NCBI GenBank assembly: GCA_963573305.1
Contig: OY754329.1
Location: 13,855,200-13,919,199 of the forward strand
Source of the DNA: Pyrrhosoma nymphula
Lineage: Eukaryota; Arthropoda; Insecta; Odonata; Coenagrionidae
Direction of reading: 5' to 3'
DNA length: 64,000 bases
Shown: positions 18,745-31,392 of the stretch, piece by piece
Layout: each line of letters starts with the position of its first letter
How positions within the stretch are numbered: the stretch's first letter is position 1
The notes under the pieces: generated by a model
What the model was told of the DNA's origin: nothing
What the model saw: only the letters and a program-made list of their open reading frames with translations
Databases searched by the model: none
Made by a program: the position numbers and the translations under genes

Positions 18745-21700
18745 TATGGTTGCCCATTATACGAGAAGAAGGAAGACAAAAAGAGGTAGTAACAGGTAAA
18801 TGAGAGTAATGAGAGACAGAGAGGTCTTTACAAAAAACCATATCATAGAGAGGTAGAGCAATAACGTTGTGGTATCTACTAGTGCTGATTGTTGAAAGTT
18901 ACCAATACTGAAATCAATAATAAGTAAATATCTTAAATGCCATCTGTTTTCAATGTTTGTCGTGTTTACAAGCGATTTTAATCGAAACGGCATCGGAGAA
19001 ATAACCACTGTTTATCGAATTGATGCAACCAATATTTTATGCACACAAGCATATTCTTAAAATTGTTTTTTATCGATAATTAGATAAACCATGTAACACC
19101 CAGTATTAGCAACGTTATGAAAGCTCGCACTAGATTAATTTAAAAATTAGTTTCATTAACATCTCTCCGTAATGCAGAAATTAATTGATTTTATCCTCAA
19201 GCTTTTCATAATTCAGATTAAACCAGATGTTCCCACAGAGCAACCGCATAATGAACGATGCTCATCCCACGATAGAAAATTCTCATTTTTGTCAGTATCA
19301 AAAAATCAAATATTTCGATAATTGGGCTAATTCACAAAAATTAGGTTTATGGGTACTAATGTAAAGTTTTTTCACATGAATAACGGTAGGAATAGTGAAT
19401 AGTCTTATATGTTCATTCATATAAATAGGATATCTAGTGAAACCCATATCCCATCAAAGTAACATGAAAAAAGCATTTCTAGCAGCATTACAATGTAATA
19501 TTATACTGAATGTAAATTCTCATAATGTTATACACCTCACCTTGTCAAGTCCTCCATCTCCGCCAGTAAGTTCGAACATAATAATATGATACTTATACGC
19601 ACATGAGTTACAATGCGATAACCATATTCTCATGGATAGGTGATATGCCGTGAAATACTTCCAATTGTTTGTCAGAGCAACTGGTAATTCTGATGTGGAA
19701 TCATTTGCATCATGCCAATTAACGAAATGTAAAGCATTAAAAAAAAGCAGAGTTGTGCCGCAACATTATGGCTGTTAAATATGGTAATGCTTTTTACTGC
19801 GTTGGGGGTACGTCCAGTAGAAAGTGGACAAATTGGAAAAAAGAGATTTTCATGGTAGAGTGATAATGTTTCTATTTTTCTTTTTTTTTTACTTTTTTAG
19901 TTTCATTTTTAATTTTCCATTTCAATGCTGAAGTGCTACCCCTACCATTTAAATTTCCCGAACAAATTTGAATTTGCTGTAGGTATGTGCCTTCACTGCA
20001 TGCTTGACGATCCGTCACAAGAGTAACCACTTTTTCTACTTGTAACCTTGTTTTTGTCCGTCTCTTTATATACTTATACATTATATATTTTTGTACTTCA
20101 TTTCTAAGACAATAGAGTAAAATATAAAAAATATTTCAAGGGTATATTGTAATTTGAAGAAGAGAAAATTGATTTATGTTATATTGTGTATTTCAACTGT
20201 CTTTTTTGGTCACAAGACATAACACAATTTCTATGTGCTTTTTATATACTAAATTGATGACCTGAGTCCTGAATGTTTGGATGTAATTAATAAACATTAT
20301 GTATTCTAATTCATTCAAAAGTGTTTCCTATGAAAATTCTAATATTTCTATAACCCTGACAGTTTTAATGGAGTCAAATGTGTCAAAATGTCACAAGAGG
20401 TCACGGTGGACAGGCCCTTGGCTCCATTTTCAATTTAATTTAAATTTCTCAAAGCAAAACAAAAAATTCAATGAACTGTGAATTCGTGCATAAAATCCGA
20501 GTTCATTTGCCGCTAATTCTCCCGCACGAATTAGTGGACTTGAATGAACTAACAACAGAAATATAAAAAGTTTTAATTTGTAAAAACAATTTCCTCTAAA
20601 AAAACAAATGCATGAGATTTAATTGATACTAACAGATATCATCATTAAATTTCATGATCATGAACAACATTCCATGAAGTCTAGCTGATTAAATGAATTT
20701 TGTTGCGTGTTTGCGTAGGTACAACTAGTTTTCATTTGTAGAGAACTATTTGATTTTTACTTCCGTTGGAGGCAAATACATCAAAGTTAATGCTGCAACA
20801 ACTTCAGGCCATTACATATTCATTGCAAGGCGTGATGCTCAAAATTCAAACTGCTTCGGAAATATTTTCTATGACAGTGGAGATCGGGTATTTTGAAAAT
20901 AAAACTACAGTATTTGTAACATGGTGAGTGCAATTCAAAGAATTTGTGGAGGCATGCAGTAGATACGAGCAGAAACGTGCTTAGCAAACCATTATTAAAA
21001 TTAGACCTCAGCATATTGCTACGTTTTCATGGCCCGTTCACAGCTTGTCTTAACTGTATCCTTAAAAATAAGTACCCCTCTCCTTATGGATCACTTGATC
21101 GTAATTCACCGAATGTAAATCATGAGACGAATGACTGAATGCTCCGCATGTCTTAACACTGTCATGGGAAGATGGAAAGCAAAAAGAAAAAATATGACTT
21201 ACTGGTTATGTCGTAGATCAGTAGTATCATTCGTGAAGACCCATGAAAACAGCTTACCTGTAAAAAAGGAAGAAATTAATATGGAAGGAATTGATAAAGT
21301 AATTAATGAAGCCAGAAAATGCAAAAAAGATTGCATACATAAAGGTAAATCATGCTTAAAATACAATTTGAACGAGTACAATAGTGTAACCATAGTGTAA
21401 CAAAAATGTCTAATTAGCACTTAGCTGTTGAAACATTCATATGAATTCGTATATCGTTGCACAAAAATCAGAGGGAAGACTGGTCTGATAAAAAAGACCA
21501 GATTTATCAGACACACTGCAACAGTTAAACCTACGTAGTTATTCATGTGGGGTTACTATCGTTTACATCAATCTTACACTTAATTGTATTCTATTACAAG
21601 TCAATTGTTTGTTTATTCAAGCCGATATTATATAATTCACTCTTTTTTAGGCCATGTATTCACACTAGAATGAAGATAAGACGTAAAATACCTAACGGGC

Positions 21701-24573
21701 AGGAATCTATAAGAATAAAAATGAGAGAATAACTTTATTTTATGATTTTTATGGAAAATTGGTCATGGGAAATATAAAATAGAGGTTAAAAAACAACTCT
21801 TATCAAGAGAATAACTTTATATGTTCCCATAAAGCAAATCATTTTTCCATTCGTTGCGGAAACTGACACCCAAATTGAACTGAACTAACTAGAAATATTA
21901 CCTGAAATATGAGTTTTATACTGCAGAGAAAATAACGCAATATTTTGCTATTATTTTTAAAAATATCATCACAAGCATCACCACAAAGCCTTTTCCACAG
22001 CGGATCAGCATCGAGCCCTACGCTGCACTCACACCCATTCAACCAACTCTACATCGTGCTCAGACTGCCAGTAATTCCACCCGACTCGCTCTTTTTTTGC
22101 CTTTGCTCCACTATCCCACGCTTCCTCTCCAGCAGACAAAAAAGTATGCATGGAATTGAGACGAAAATAAAGAAATAAATAGCGTGATAACAGAAAAATT
22201 AAAGAAGAGAATTCAATGAGAGAATGAGATGAGAGAAAGAGAGAGAAAGGGAGAAATGGAGGAAGCTTTCACATCCCACGACTCGGATCCACGGGAATAT
22301 GAGAAGGGTGATGCTGGGGGTGGAGAACGTGCGCAACAATACTGAAGAGGGCACAACAATAGAGTGCGAGTGGGATTCCAGATAGAAAAAATGAGAAAGG
22401 GGCAAATGAAGAAGCAGGAGAGGAATGGGGGCTGTTCACACGCTCATTTATCTATGTAGGGCCAAAATTATTTCCTAGATTGTCAGATAGTATAAGAGGT
22501 TCAAATAGTTTAACATATTTTTTTTGAAAAGAGTAAAAAAATGGTTACTTAATGTAGAAAAGCCAGATGTATTTTTTTTGTTAATAGTACGGTTTATACT
22601 CAATATATTTTGTATGCACGATAGGTTGAGATTAAAAAACAAATTTTTATATTTTCATGCATTTATTTATGTTTCGTATCTGGTCTCAGTTTACTTATTT
22701 TTTCAATTATTCATATTGAAACTTGTCTTGAGGTATCCCAATAGAGTCAATGCCTAAAAGGGATTCCTAATTTATCCTTATTTATTTGAAATGTAAAATA
22801 TGCTTGTAATGTTGATTCCACGGATAAATAAATATATTATTATTATTTAAAAAAAATGCGCAAGGGAGAAAACTCAGGGTTGCTCGCGGCTGACTCCATC
22901 CCACGAACGGAAAGTGAAGACGCCATTTTGTCTCCGTTACAAAAGAAATGAAAGCGACCAACAAAGCGAGGACTAGCATTGTCCCATCACGCGGCAAAAG
23001 AAAAACTGTGACGACATCAATCGCCATGTCTAGCTCAACGCTAGCTCCTACGTTTATCACCCCAAAAACCTTGTAAGACATGCTGTCAAGAGGCACACAA
23101 TTACACAAAGCTCATAAAAAGAGAATTTTTTTTCTGGATTCTTCCGCAATGTGATCTTGATGTTGGCAACATTTCGCTAATTATACCACAATTGTTCTCA
23201 TTCGAAAATGAACTGCAGTTGTGGAGGGGTGAATCGACGCCAATTCCAAAGAGGCCACGACGGGAGAACCCCTAAAATAAGGCTCTTATCGCATCGACAC
23301 TAAGAAAAAATGAGGAGTGAACGACAAAAAAACCCTCACAGAGGGGGATCCTAAAAAATCTCCTCTTGATTGTGTTTTCCCTAATAGTTGCTAGATTTAT
23401 TTTGTGTCTATGGCATAATCGCTAGTCGTTGTCAACAAAAATTTATTTTTTTCTATACATAAATGCATTAAGCTGTAGTAAATGTTTTACATCCTCCATG
23501 TAATATTTTAAGTTAATTTAGGTGAATTATATTCCCCATGCAATGCAGTCACTTTCCTTCTCATTTAGCAGATACGTCAAAACATGTCCTTCTATATATA
23601 AACAATTTGGTAAAACAAAAGGCCATTTAGAATGCTAAAGACACATAAATTGATTATAACTGCGTTTATGATGATGCTCATCTTCCCGAATGACGGCGAT
23701 TAAATACGAGAAGAATAGCGAAAATACGACAAGTCCGTGGTTCAATTCCCTGTACAGGCCGATTTTTTCTTACGGCAATATTTACGTATCGACGCGATTT
23801 GGCCGGATACACATCATCATGTGCGCAGCCAAGCATATCGAAATTCATCGAAAGCAATCCTTAAAATCATAATTCCATTACCTAGCCATTTACTTCTAGT
23901 AGAACTAATTTGCATGGCCTTAAATTTCAGCTCACGTATTCATGTCAAATATAAAGATTAACAATAATTATTTGGACTCTGACGTTAGTTTCAAAATTAT
24001 TTTTTCATACCAAAATTTAGTTAAATAATTAATACGAATGGAAGCTATGGAGTCAATCCGACTTAGGTAGCACTAAAAATGTTGAATATAATTTTCTCAA
24101 AGCGAAAATGTTTATTCTGCTGATAAAATGAGAGCAAAGTATTTGCGGGTAAGTTTTTCCCTTGGCAATATTTACTCAATGAAATCGGAGATATAAAATG
24201 GAATAATGTTTGCTTCTTCCCTTGGACTAAACCCTAAGCGCGGTGGAAGAGCTTGCACGTTCCAATTACCCCTAGTGCTGGACTGTTAGAATGAAAAATC
24301 ATTGTTCCTGGCATGCCAGAGAGGTGGAAGGGTAGGGTAGTTCACGAGACGGTGTGATGTTCAAAATATAGTAGTGATTGGATATAGGAAACTCACCCAA
24401 CTATTCCCCAGGGCATTATAAAAGTGAATCACCAAGTATTGAATCCTGGCTACTACGGGATTCGGTCCACAAAAGCGGGAGTCGTTCCCGGCAGCGGGGG
24501 ACGCAAGGACTCTGCGACCATTATCATACAAAATCCTTTCGGAGCAACAACAGATAATACAAGAACTACGGGA
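18745..24573. other. Long AT-rich stretch without recognised genes
   Basis: Many short ORFs were read and none shows a known domain. An AAATAAATATATTATTATTATT run at about 22826-22850 may be the 3' tail of a LINE. GGTTCAATTCC near 23742 resembles a Pol III B box but lacks a partner A box. At 21481-21511 two mutually exclusive small hairpins overlap. Confidence 0.45.
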
Positions 24574-24650
24574 AAGGGAAGACCAGGAAGAAGGGGAAAA
24601 CAGCAGTAAAAATAGGAGCTTGGAATGTTAGGCTAATGATGAGGGCTGGG
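24574..24650 (+). pseudogene. Start of a LINE endonuclease domain
   Basis: One frame reads KKGKTAVKIGAWNVRLMMRAG, matching the N-terminal strand of the AP-type endonuclease of non-LTR retrotransposons (usually I-x-T-W-N-V-R). It is lost within about 80 bases. No further endonuclease motif was found downstream. Confidence 0.5.
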
Positions 24651-25211
24651 TAGCTATAAAACAATATTTGAAAGCGAGGCTAGCCATTACAGTACGTAGA
24701 CGGAATCTGGAGCAAGTACAGTAATTAAATTACCTTGGGATACACTCAAGGAAAATCAGCATAGTCGCAGGGAAAATTACAGCAAATGTTTGTCTTTTTT
24801 TCAAACAATTTCCCTGGCATTTTAATTAATCACCCGAGATTAGAAATATGTTGATTCTAGAATGCTGTACAATATTCTATTTTCCGTAACGCAATAGGGT
24901 CCATACATGACAGAAGGGAAATGATACTCAACGGAGAAAATGATGCTTAAAACCATTGCTCGGACTATAAAAAAATAAGGGATGTGAAATTTTAATACAT
25001 GTAAACATATGGACTAGCATTTAAAAAAATCAACTAGTACTAGAAGTTACCTATTAATATTTAATTTATGTATCTATTCAATCTATTTTTATGAATGAAC
25101 ACTCCTATCATAAAAATTTCCAATGCATGATTAAGAACAAGGCTCAAAAAATGGATTTTACCAAGCATAAAGTTGCGACCACGTGGTTCAACGTTATAGA
25201 TTCGTGCGCGT
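24651..25211. other. AT-rich stretch without a gene
   Basis: Nothing recognisable was seen. Confidence 0.45.
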
Positions 25212-25855
25212 TTAACCCGGGAGTGGTCGCTAAGCTACTTATTTATCACACGAGCGGTAGCGTGTGAGACTTTTTCTCACACTCAGATATACCATTGATT
25301 ATACATCGTAGAGCGTTTATGGGCAATATGTTACACTATATTTAGATTTAATTTATTCTCTTAATGCTCATTTGAAACAATGATTTCCACATATACAAAA
25401 TTACTGATACAATTAAGTAATCATTGCTAATTTATAGGCGATGGTACTATTGGGTATTAATGAAGAAAATTACCATTCTCAAGAAGAAATATATATTAAT
25501 GAGGACATACTTTCTCATGACTCATATATTTGCATGAACGCATCTGCTCTCCACGAAATGAATCGACTTTGCCCGCATGTTGCGAAAGTGTAACGCAACT
25601 GAGTGATACAAAAACACCAACATCAGTGGCCACGCGATGAGGAAAAGTCTCACTTCTTAAGGCCGACGCTATCAGACATATCATTACACAGCTGGGGACG
25701 CTTCATTTATACTTTTTGAGACGGTCGGCCAATAGGAAGAGATAAAAAGTCAGCTAAAAGGGAAGGAAAATTATTCTAACTCATGATTACAAAGTGAGCA
25801 CAAGTTTAAATTTGGTGTGAGAGAAAATCTCACAGCGCGACCAATGGCGGGTGAA
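25212..25855. mobile_element. Possible piggyBac-like MITE
   Basis: The left end is TTAA followed by CCCGGGAGTGGTCGC. The right end, read inward, is TTCA followed by CCCGCCATTGGTCGC. Both ends have a nearby GTGTGAGA/TCTCACAC inverted word. The right target site is TGAA, not TTAA, so the call depends on one mutated base. Confidence 0.35.
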
Positions 25856-28149
25856 GAGAGGCAGAAAACAATACATAGATGGCGTGAAGGTGTAATCCGT
25901 GGCAGAGTCCTCTGGATTGCCGATAATACACTATATAGTGAGGAATCGAAGAGGAACCCTATGAGGGAGTAGTGTAGAGAACTGCCATCCAGAGGATTCT
26001 GATCCGTGGGTGCTGCCTTCTGACGCTCTGCAGTGAGGCAAACGGTCTGCATTCGAAGCAGCCGTTCATGGATTGGAAGGGGATCGCTCAAATCTTCGCA
26101 CGAAGGTAATGCGGTTCTTTCTCATGTTTTTTCGGAGAAATATTTTTTGGGGCTGTACGTATTTTTTCAATTCTTTAACCTGAGAAGACTACAGAGTTGG
26201 CACGCAGGTAGAGAACCATCTCATTATTTCCACGTGGCTGTTCAGCAAAAATCGAATGCCGAGTATACATGACGCACATAATTCACCGACCGTAGGTATT
26301 CCCCCACTTCAATTTCCCCTCTCCGCCCTTCGTCTTCTTCGATTTATTTCCAGTCAATCATTCTGTACCTTGGCAAAAGAAGCACTACCATTAACCTGAA
26401 ACCAACAAAACGTCAGAGGAATAGTGCAGCACGCCAGATTCTGCTCTTCTATAGTTTCATGAAAAGTGCGGTTTATTGTCGCCCAAATTATCAACGAAAA
26501 TGCATATTCATTAGCCTTTACCAAACAATGTTTTTTATTCAGTGAACCTCATATCTTAGAGACAGCACGTTAGCATAGTATGTAATGAAGAGATCACTGG
26601 CTTTAAAAAACGTAAAAAGTTGCAAATAAATACAAAAAGCACTCAAAAATGTGCGTAATAACATGAAATACATGCATGTAGGCGCAATAATTATATAATT
26701 CGCAACGATAAACTTAAAAAGGTTCTTCTGCTACATATTTAATGTATTTCCAACAGTAAATATGCCGAAATCCCAAGAATTTCTTACCCTATGTTACACG
26801 CAACAAGGTGCATATTTATTAGCATAAACTGTTCTTTTTATTCTCCCTCGCATGTTCTTTTAGATGAAAGACTACTCAAAAAATAATCCTTAAACAGCCT
26901 GTTCTTTTAAGCCACAATCACAGCCATGTACTGGTATGAAAGACATTTTGCAATCCCCACCAAGGAGACTAGAAAGACATGAATGCCACAGGATCGTCCA
27001 GCCCCGTGGAAATAGTCCACCATCTTGTTACATTCGTGAGTGAATTTCAATTGGACATTTTTGAGTAAATGTCGGGTTTTTTCTTTCAAATCGTTAAGGC
27101 ATCGATGCATTAAATCGAATTAAGTCGTAGTTTCCTCAAATTTGTTCTCTTAGCACCGCTTTCCTGAACTGGGATCAACCACGCTCACTAAGCTTAAAAC
27201 CTTCTCATCAACCCCTGTTTCTGCCACACGTTTCCCTGAATTCTCGAGTAATCTTGTCGCCCTTACTTATAATTGACTCCTTGATATCCGCCAAACCCTT
27301 CATTTTCCACACACTTCTTCCATTCACCAACATCGAGGAAAAACGCGCGACTGAAGTTGTTAATACAAGTAGGTAATCATTACAGCAATAAAATACGTCA
27401 CAAGTACGCACCAATGAACTGAATATTTGTTCTCTCCCGAGCACAAAAGCCTCTTCTTTCATTTCATTTCAGTAATTTAAGATTGAATTCTCCACACCTC
27501 CTCTACCTCCGTTCCACCACGTTAAGTTCAGATCTAGTTGTGAGGAATCGTAGCGAAGGCGGAGGGCGCTCATGAGATAAGGATTACCTCACAAGGAATA
27601 CGAGTGATGGGGTTGGGATATCCCTCCGAAACAGAATAGACTAGAAGGAATGTAGTGCGGGGAGACTCCTTAATTAAAACAGACGCCAAACGGAATTCTA
27701 TAGGAATCGAAGAGGTCTCACCCTAACCCTTATATTTGACCTCCGTGTCTCGGTGATTGTCAGCAAATAAAATGCGTGTCTTGAACATTGATTTCATTGA
27801 AGAAGCCTGGAAGAAGTCTGGACAAAAGTGCGGCATGATGTTCCTCGTCATGACTCTTAATGCAGATTGATACAGAATTATCTTTAATTGAAAGGGGTTT
27901 CATTGAGTCTCCCTTCCACTTAACCTTTTTTATCATTATAGTAAGCTATACGTAGGCGGATATCAAAGACAATGAAAACTGAAACCCATAACGTGCAGGT
28001 TAACGTGCATTACATTGAGTTAGAGCAAAATATTCGACTCCTATCATTGTTATATTAGTAAAGCCTTCATCAAGAGGAACATTTAAAATTAGAGGAGCCA
28101 TATATGACATTAGTGTTATATACATGCTCTCATTGTTTCCATCATAATT
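25856..28149. other. Stretch without recognised genes
   Basis: Short ORFs only, with no domain recognised. Confidence 0.45.
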
Positions 28150-28620
28150 CATGCAGTGTTTCTGGGAAGATATCTAGGATCCTGGGGAGACATAACATCA
28201 AACCGATTCATGTCTCTCCCGGCAAACTACGGAATCACCTAATAAAGACAAAGGATCCAATTGGCCTCAGAGTACCCGGAATTTACCGCATGCCTTGCGA
28301 GTGTGGCAAGTTCTATTTTGGCGAAACAGGGAGAACTATAGAAACATGATTGAAAGAACATCGACGCCACTTCAGACTCGGCCAGAAGGAAAATCCGCTG
28401 TGGCGGAACACAGCCTAGAGGAAAATCACTCCATCCATTGGGAGGAAACCACCATTCTGGGCAGAACCAGAGGATACTGTGATAGAATTACTAAAGAGGC
28501 CATTGATATCCGGCTCACGACCAAAAATCTCAACAAGGATCAGGGTTGTCGTCTCAGCTGTACCTGGAACCCTATCTTGAAAACTGCGGGAAACCATAAT
28601 ATTTGCGGGAACGGATAGCC
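28150..28620 (+). pseudogene. Penelope-like element, RT thumb to GIY-YIG endonuclease, broken
   Basis: The first frame (to 28349) reads GKISRILGRHNIKPIH, then KDPIGLRVPGIYRMPCECGK, FYFGETGRTIE: the linker and the GIY-YIG motif that define PLE retrotransposons, here GIY and FYFGETGRT with the CxC pair. A stop follows at 28347-28349. The homology continues after a frame change near 28380 (KSAVAEHSLEENH, TKEAIDIRL, LSCTWNPIL) to about 28605. The upstream RT palm is missing. The endonuclease would nick target DNA, but this copy is dead. Confidence 0.85.
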
Positions 28621-28688
28621 AATGAACGGAGAACACGGTGGGTGGAACAGAGTATAAAGACTGGAACACCAAGACCGTCCGCATTCAC

Positions 28689-28730
28689 AGCCTTGAAAAT
28701 GGCAGGAAAGTCTCCTGCCGAAACGTCGGC
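28689..28730 (+). ncRNA. Hammerhead-like motif downstream of the PLE endonuclease
   Basis: The order is AGCC, TTGAAAAT, a perfect 6-bp stem GGCAGG/CCTGCC with a 7-nt loop, GAAACGTC, GGC. It sits about 70 nt after the end of the endonuclease homology, which ties the motif to the PLE 3' region. The core has C-to-U and G-to-A changes, so it is probably inactive. Confidence 0.55.
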
Positions 28731-29283
28731 AATCGTGGAAAGCCTAACCCCGTGGGAAACCCGAGAACAACTCATCAGCATCATTCGCCGGGAAAGCCTA
28801 AAATCATACATAACTCATGCATATGATAGCAAATACAGAGTTAAACGACTAACTCAGATATACTGCCTAATTTGAGATAAATCCATTGGGCTTCAATATT
28901 CGACTTTGGGTGTCACGCAAGTGCGGGAGTTATTTTTTTACTTCCATGCTTCGATTGCTAATAAGTAGGGATCCGGCTTTCTTTCCCTTATGGACCTTCT
29001 TCCCGAACCCCAACCTTAAAATGCGGCTTTCATCGTTCCTGGGTTCTTTGTATGAAAAATCGTGAGCTGCAAGCACTGCAAATCGAGGATTATGTCTATG
29101 GTTTTCATTAGGATTTTGACTTTGGGTCAAATTGTCTGCAAACGTGCACCCCTTGTGTGGCTGACTACAGAAAGAAAACCAAGTGTGTGGACCTATAAAT
29201 ATCAGATTCTACAATCCTAGCGAAACGAAAGGAAGCGACTGAATAAATGGTAAAGGAAAAAGTTTCGCGGAATTTAAAATAAT
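28731..29283. other. Stretch without recognised genes
   Basis: It probably begins with the rest of the PLE tail. Nothing else was recognised. Confidence 0.4.
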
Positions 29284-29571
29284 ATCCATCGTGTTTCTTG
29301 TGCCCAAAAACCTAAATATTGAAAGTTTCGCAAAGAAATTCTGTCTTTTTTGTAATTCAAAAAATTTAACATTGAAAGCCCATAAGGCAAAATTTGGATT
29401 TTTGGTTGGACCCTATTTATAGGGTCAAAAGGTCATATTTATAAAATTTCGCTATCACCAAACAAATCTTACGACCTTTTTCTTCCAAGGTATCAAATTT
29501 CATCCATGTGGCACGAAAGAAAGTGTCTGAAATTAAAGGTTATAAATGACTCAAGATCAATGGGACACAGT
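29284..29571 (+). repeat. Dispersed repeat, uninterrupted copy
   Basis: It aligns with 1159-1287 joined to 9706-9862, and carries one GGAC at the point where the other copy holds the LTR element. The target lies in a small palindrome, GACCCTA-TTTA-TAGGGTC. The family has no recognised coding content. Confidence 0.85.
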
Positions 29572-30690
29572 ACAGTACATTCTATGATAATGTATCACGG
29601 ACACTGGTGAAGTATCTATTATCTATGGTTCAAAATCCAGGAGGTACAAAGTCGATTTAAACATTACGGAAGTACAGTTTAGTGTGCCAGGTCGCTATCA
29701 ATCAGAAATTATGCTTCCTACACTCACTGATGAGCATTTTCTGTGTAGCATACCTCCCAGAGGCAAGATGGTCAGGCCACAAAGACTCTTTGTAGTCGAA
29801 ACATGGGAAAAGGAAAGAGATTGTTAATAACGTGAACCTTAAAACGCCGAAATTTGCTTCGATTGCTTCAAAGATAACCACATCAAGCAGAATTAATAAG
29901 GTGAAGATAAGTTCGAACCTTTTTCCGGGCATATAGTATCGCAAATGATAATAAAACTACTTGTGCTGCAAGATAGTGGACGTAAGATTAGCCTTTAAGT
30001 TTATCAAAAGAAAGTCGACTAAGAAAACGATATTTTTCAATGACTGGGACTTTTAAACCATAATACTGCAGTTTTCGTTGTTGTAAATTACAAGCCGAGA
30101 TGAAATTCATCCCATGGACTGCCTTGTCAAAAGAAGGAACCAAGGAGAGGACGTGTTACGCACATGGACGCGGCAGGAAGTCACCATATTATCATTCAAC
30201 CACCGAACATACATTAACACTTCAAAGTACATACAAAAATCCTCTCATCGTAACATTGAAATATTAAGGTGCAAAAACGTTGCTTATTTCACGAAGAAGG
30301 AGAGATTTATGTTCCAAGTAGAGATCTGATATCTTACGATAAAATACTTTAACTAGTAAAATGGAAAGTATATCAAAAAGACTATAAAGCATGTGTCATT
30401 CACAGGTCAAAAGGTATTACGTTAGCATAATATTTTTTTGCCTCAAAAAATAAATTAAACTTACTACGAGGGGTCGGTGCAAATCACGTATGATGGCGAC
30501 ATGGGAGGTATAAAGCCGTCGGTGCAGAGCAAGTAGGACTCCGTTGAAGGGATAATGGCTGATCACTCTCTAGTCCTCGGCGGGAAATTCCTCGGGCTCC
30601 TCCGGGAAAATTTGAAAAATAACGTATCTCGGTTCGGCATCTATAACAGGGGTTCTTCCCTTCAACCAAATGATAAACATTCAATAGTAA
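29572..30690. other. Stretch without recognised genes
   Basis: Nothing recognisable was seen on either strand. Confidence 0.45.
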
Positions 30691-31016
30691 ATCTAGACCA
30701 GGGTTTCTAAACCTTTTTCTTAACTATCGCTCCCCGTAAAGGTTTTTAGATACAATTCTTCATCATTGTCCCCATTAAATTGAAAACGAGAAAAATTTTA
30801 AATTTACTTTCTTCCTTCAATTGGATCCTTGTTCTTTATGCTTCTAAGCTAGAACTCAACGGTCGGTTTGATGTCAGTAAATTAAATTGCAATTTAACCT
30901 TTTGGCAGTGACTAGGCACCCATTTTGAGGGAATCCTATTATAATCCAATTACTTTTTCGCCCGGAGGAGGAGAATGAGGAGAATTGCATCCACGTTCAG
31001 AATCCCTGATCTAGAT
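30691..31016. mobile_element. hAT MITE, 310 bp
   Basis: The ends are CAGGGTTTCTAAACC on the left and CAGGGATTCTGAACG read inward from the right, spanning 30699-31008. They are flanked by ATCTAGAC (30691-30698) and ATCTAGAT (31009-31016), an 8-bp duplication with one change. CAGGG-type ends and 8-bp duplications are hAT hallmarks. There is no coding capacity. Confidence 0.7.
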
Positions 31017-31050
31017 CCTTCGAGGACGCATGAAACGATGTGATACTACG

Positions 31051-31392
31051 TTTAAATGGTATTTATTCTCGACCTCTAAATATACGGTGCAAATATCACG
31101 AATTTAGGTCAATCATCAATATTTTTATTAACTTTTTCCAACGTTTCGGACCTTTATTGACCCATCTTCAGGGCTGTAAACAAATGATGCATGAAGTTTA
31201 AAATGTTTTACAATTATTTTTTGATTACATGACGGTTAATTCACAGTCATTAAATATAAAAATACACAAACATATTCAAGATTGCTACCTTTAAAATTTG
31301 GTGCTGTTTTTATTTACAAAATTAATTTGGTTGCTAGGATCCATTTCTTTGTTGAAAAGTTATATGTCATTTATTAATTTACATAAACTTGT
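31051..31392 (-). repeat. Dispersed ~345-bp repeat (PLE-type tail), copy 2
   Basis: This is the opposite-strand copy of 10212-10556 with the same order of blocks. The two differ at many positions, so neither is a recent duplicate of the other. Confidence 0.75.
31138..31175 (-). ncRNA. Hammerhead-like motif
   Basis: On the minus strand the order is GCC, CTGAAGAT, stem GGGTC/GGTCC (five pairs including two G-U) with loop AATAAA, GAAACGTT, GG. The CUGA core is intact here, unlike copy 1 of the same repeat. Confidence 0.5.

Noticed and set aside
23720..23765. B-box-like GGTTCAATTCC as a tRNA or SINE
   Set aside because: No A box at the right distance and no cloverleaf; the single box is too common by chance.
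28603..28875. 90-residue ORF spanning the hammerhead-like motif
   Set aside because: It overlaps the RNA motif and the PLE 3' region, shows no domain and starts outside the endonuclease homology.
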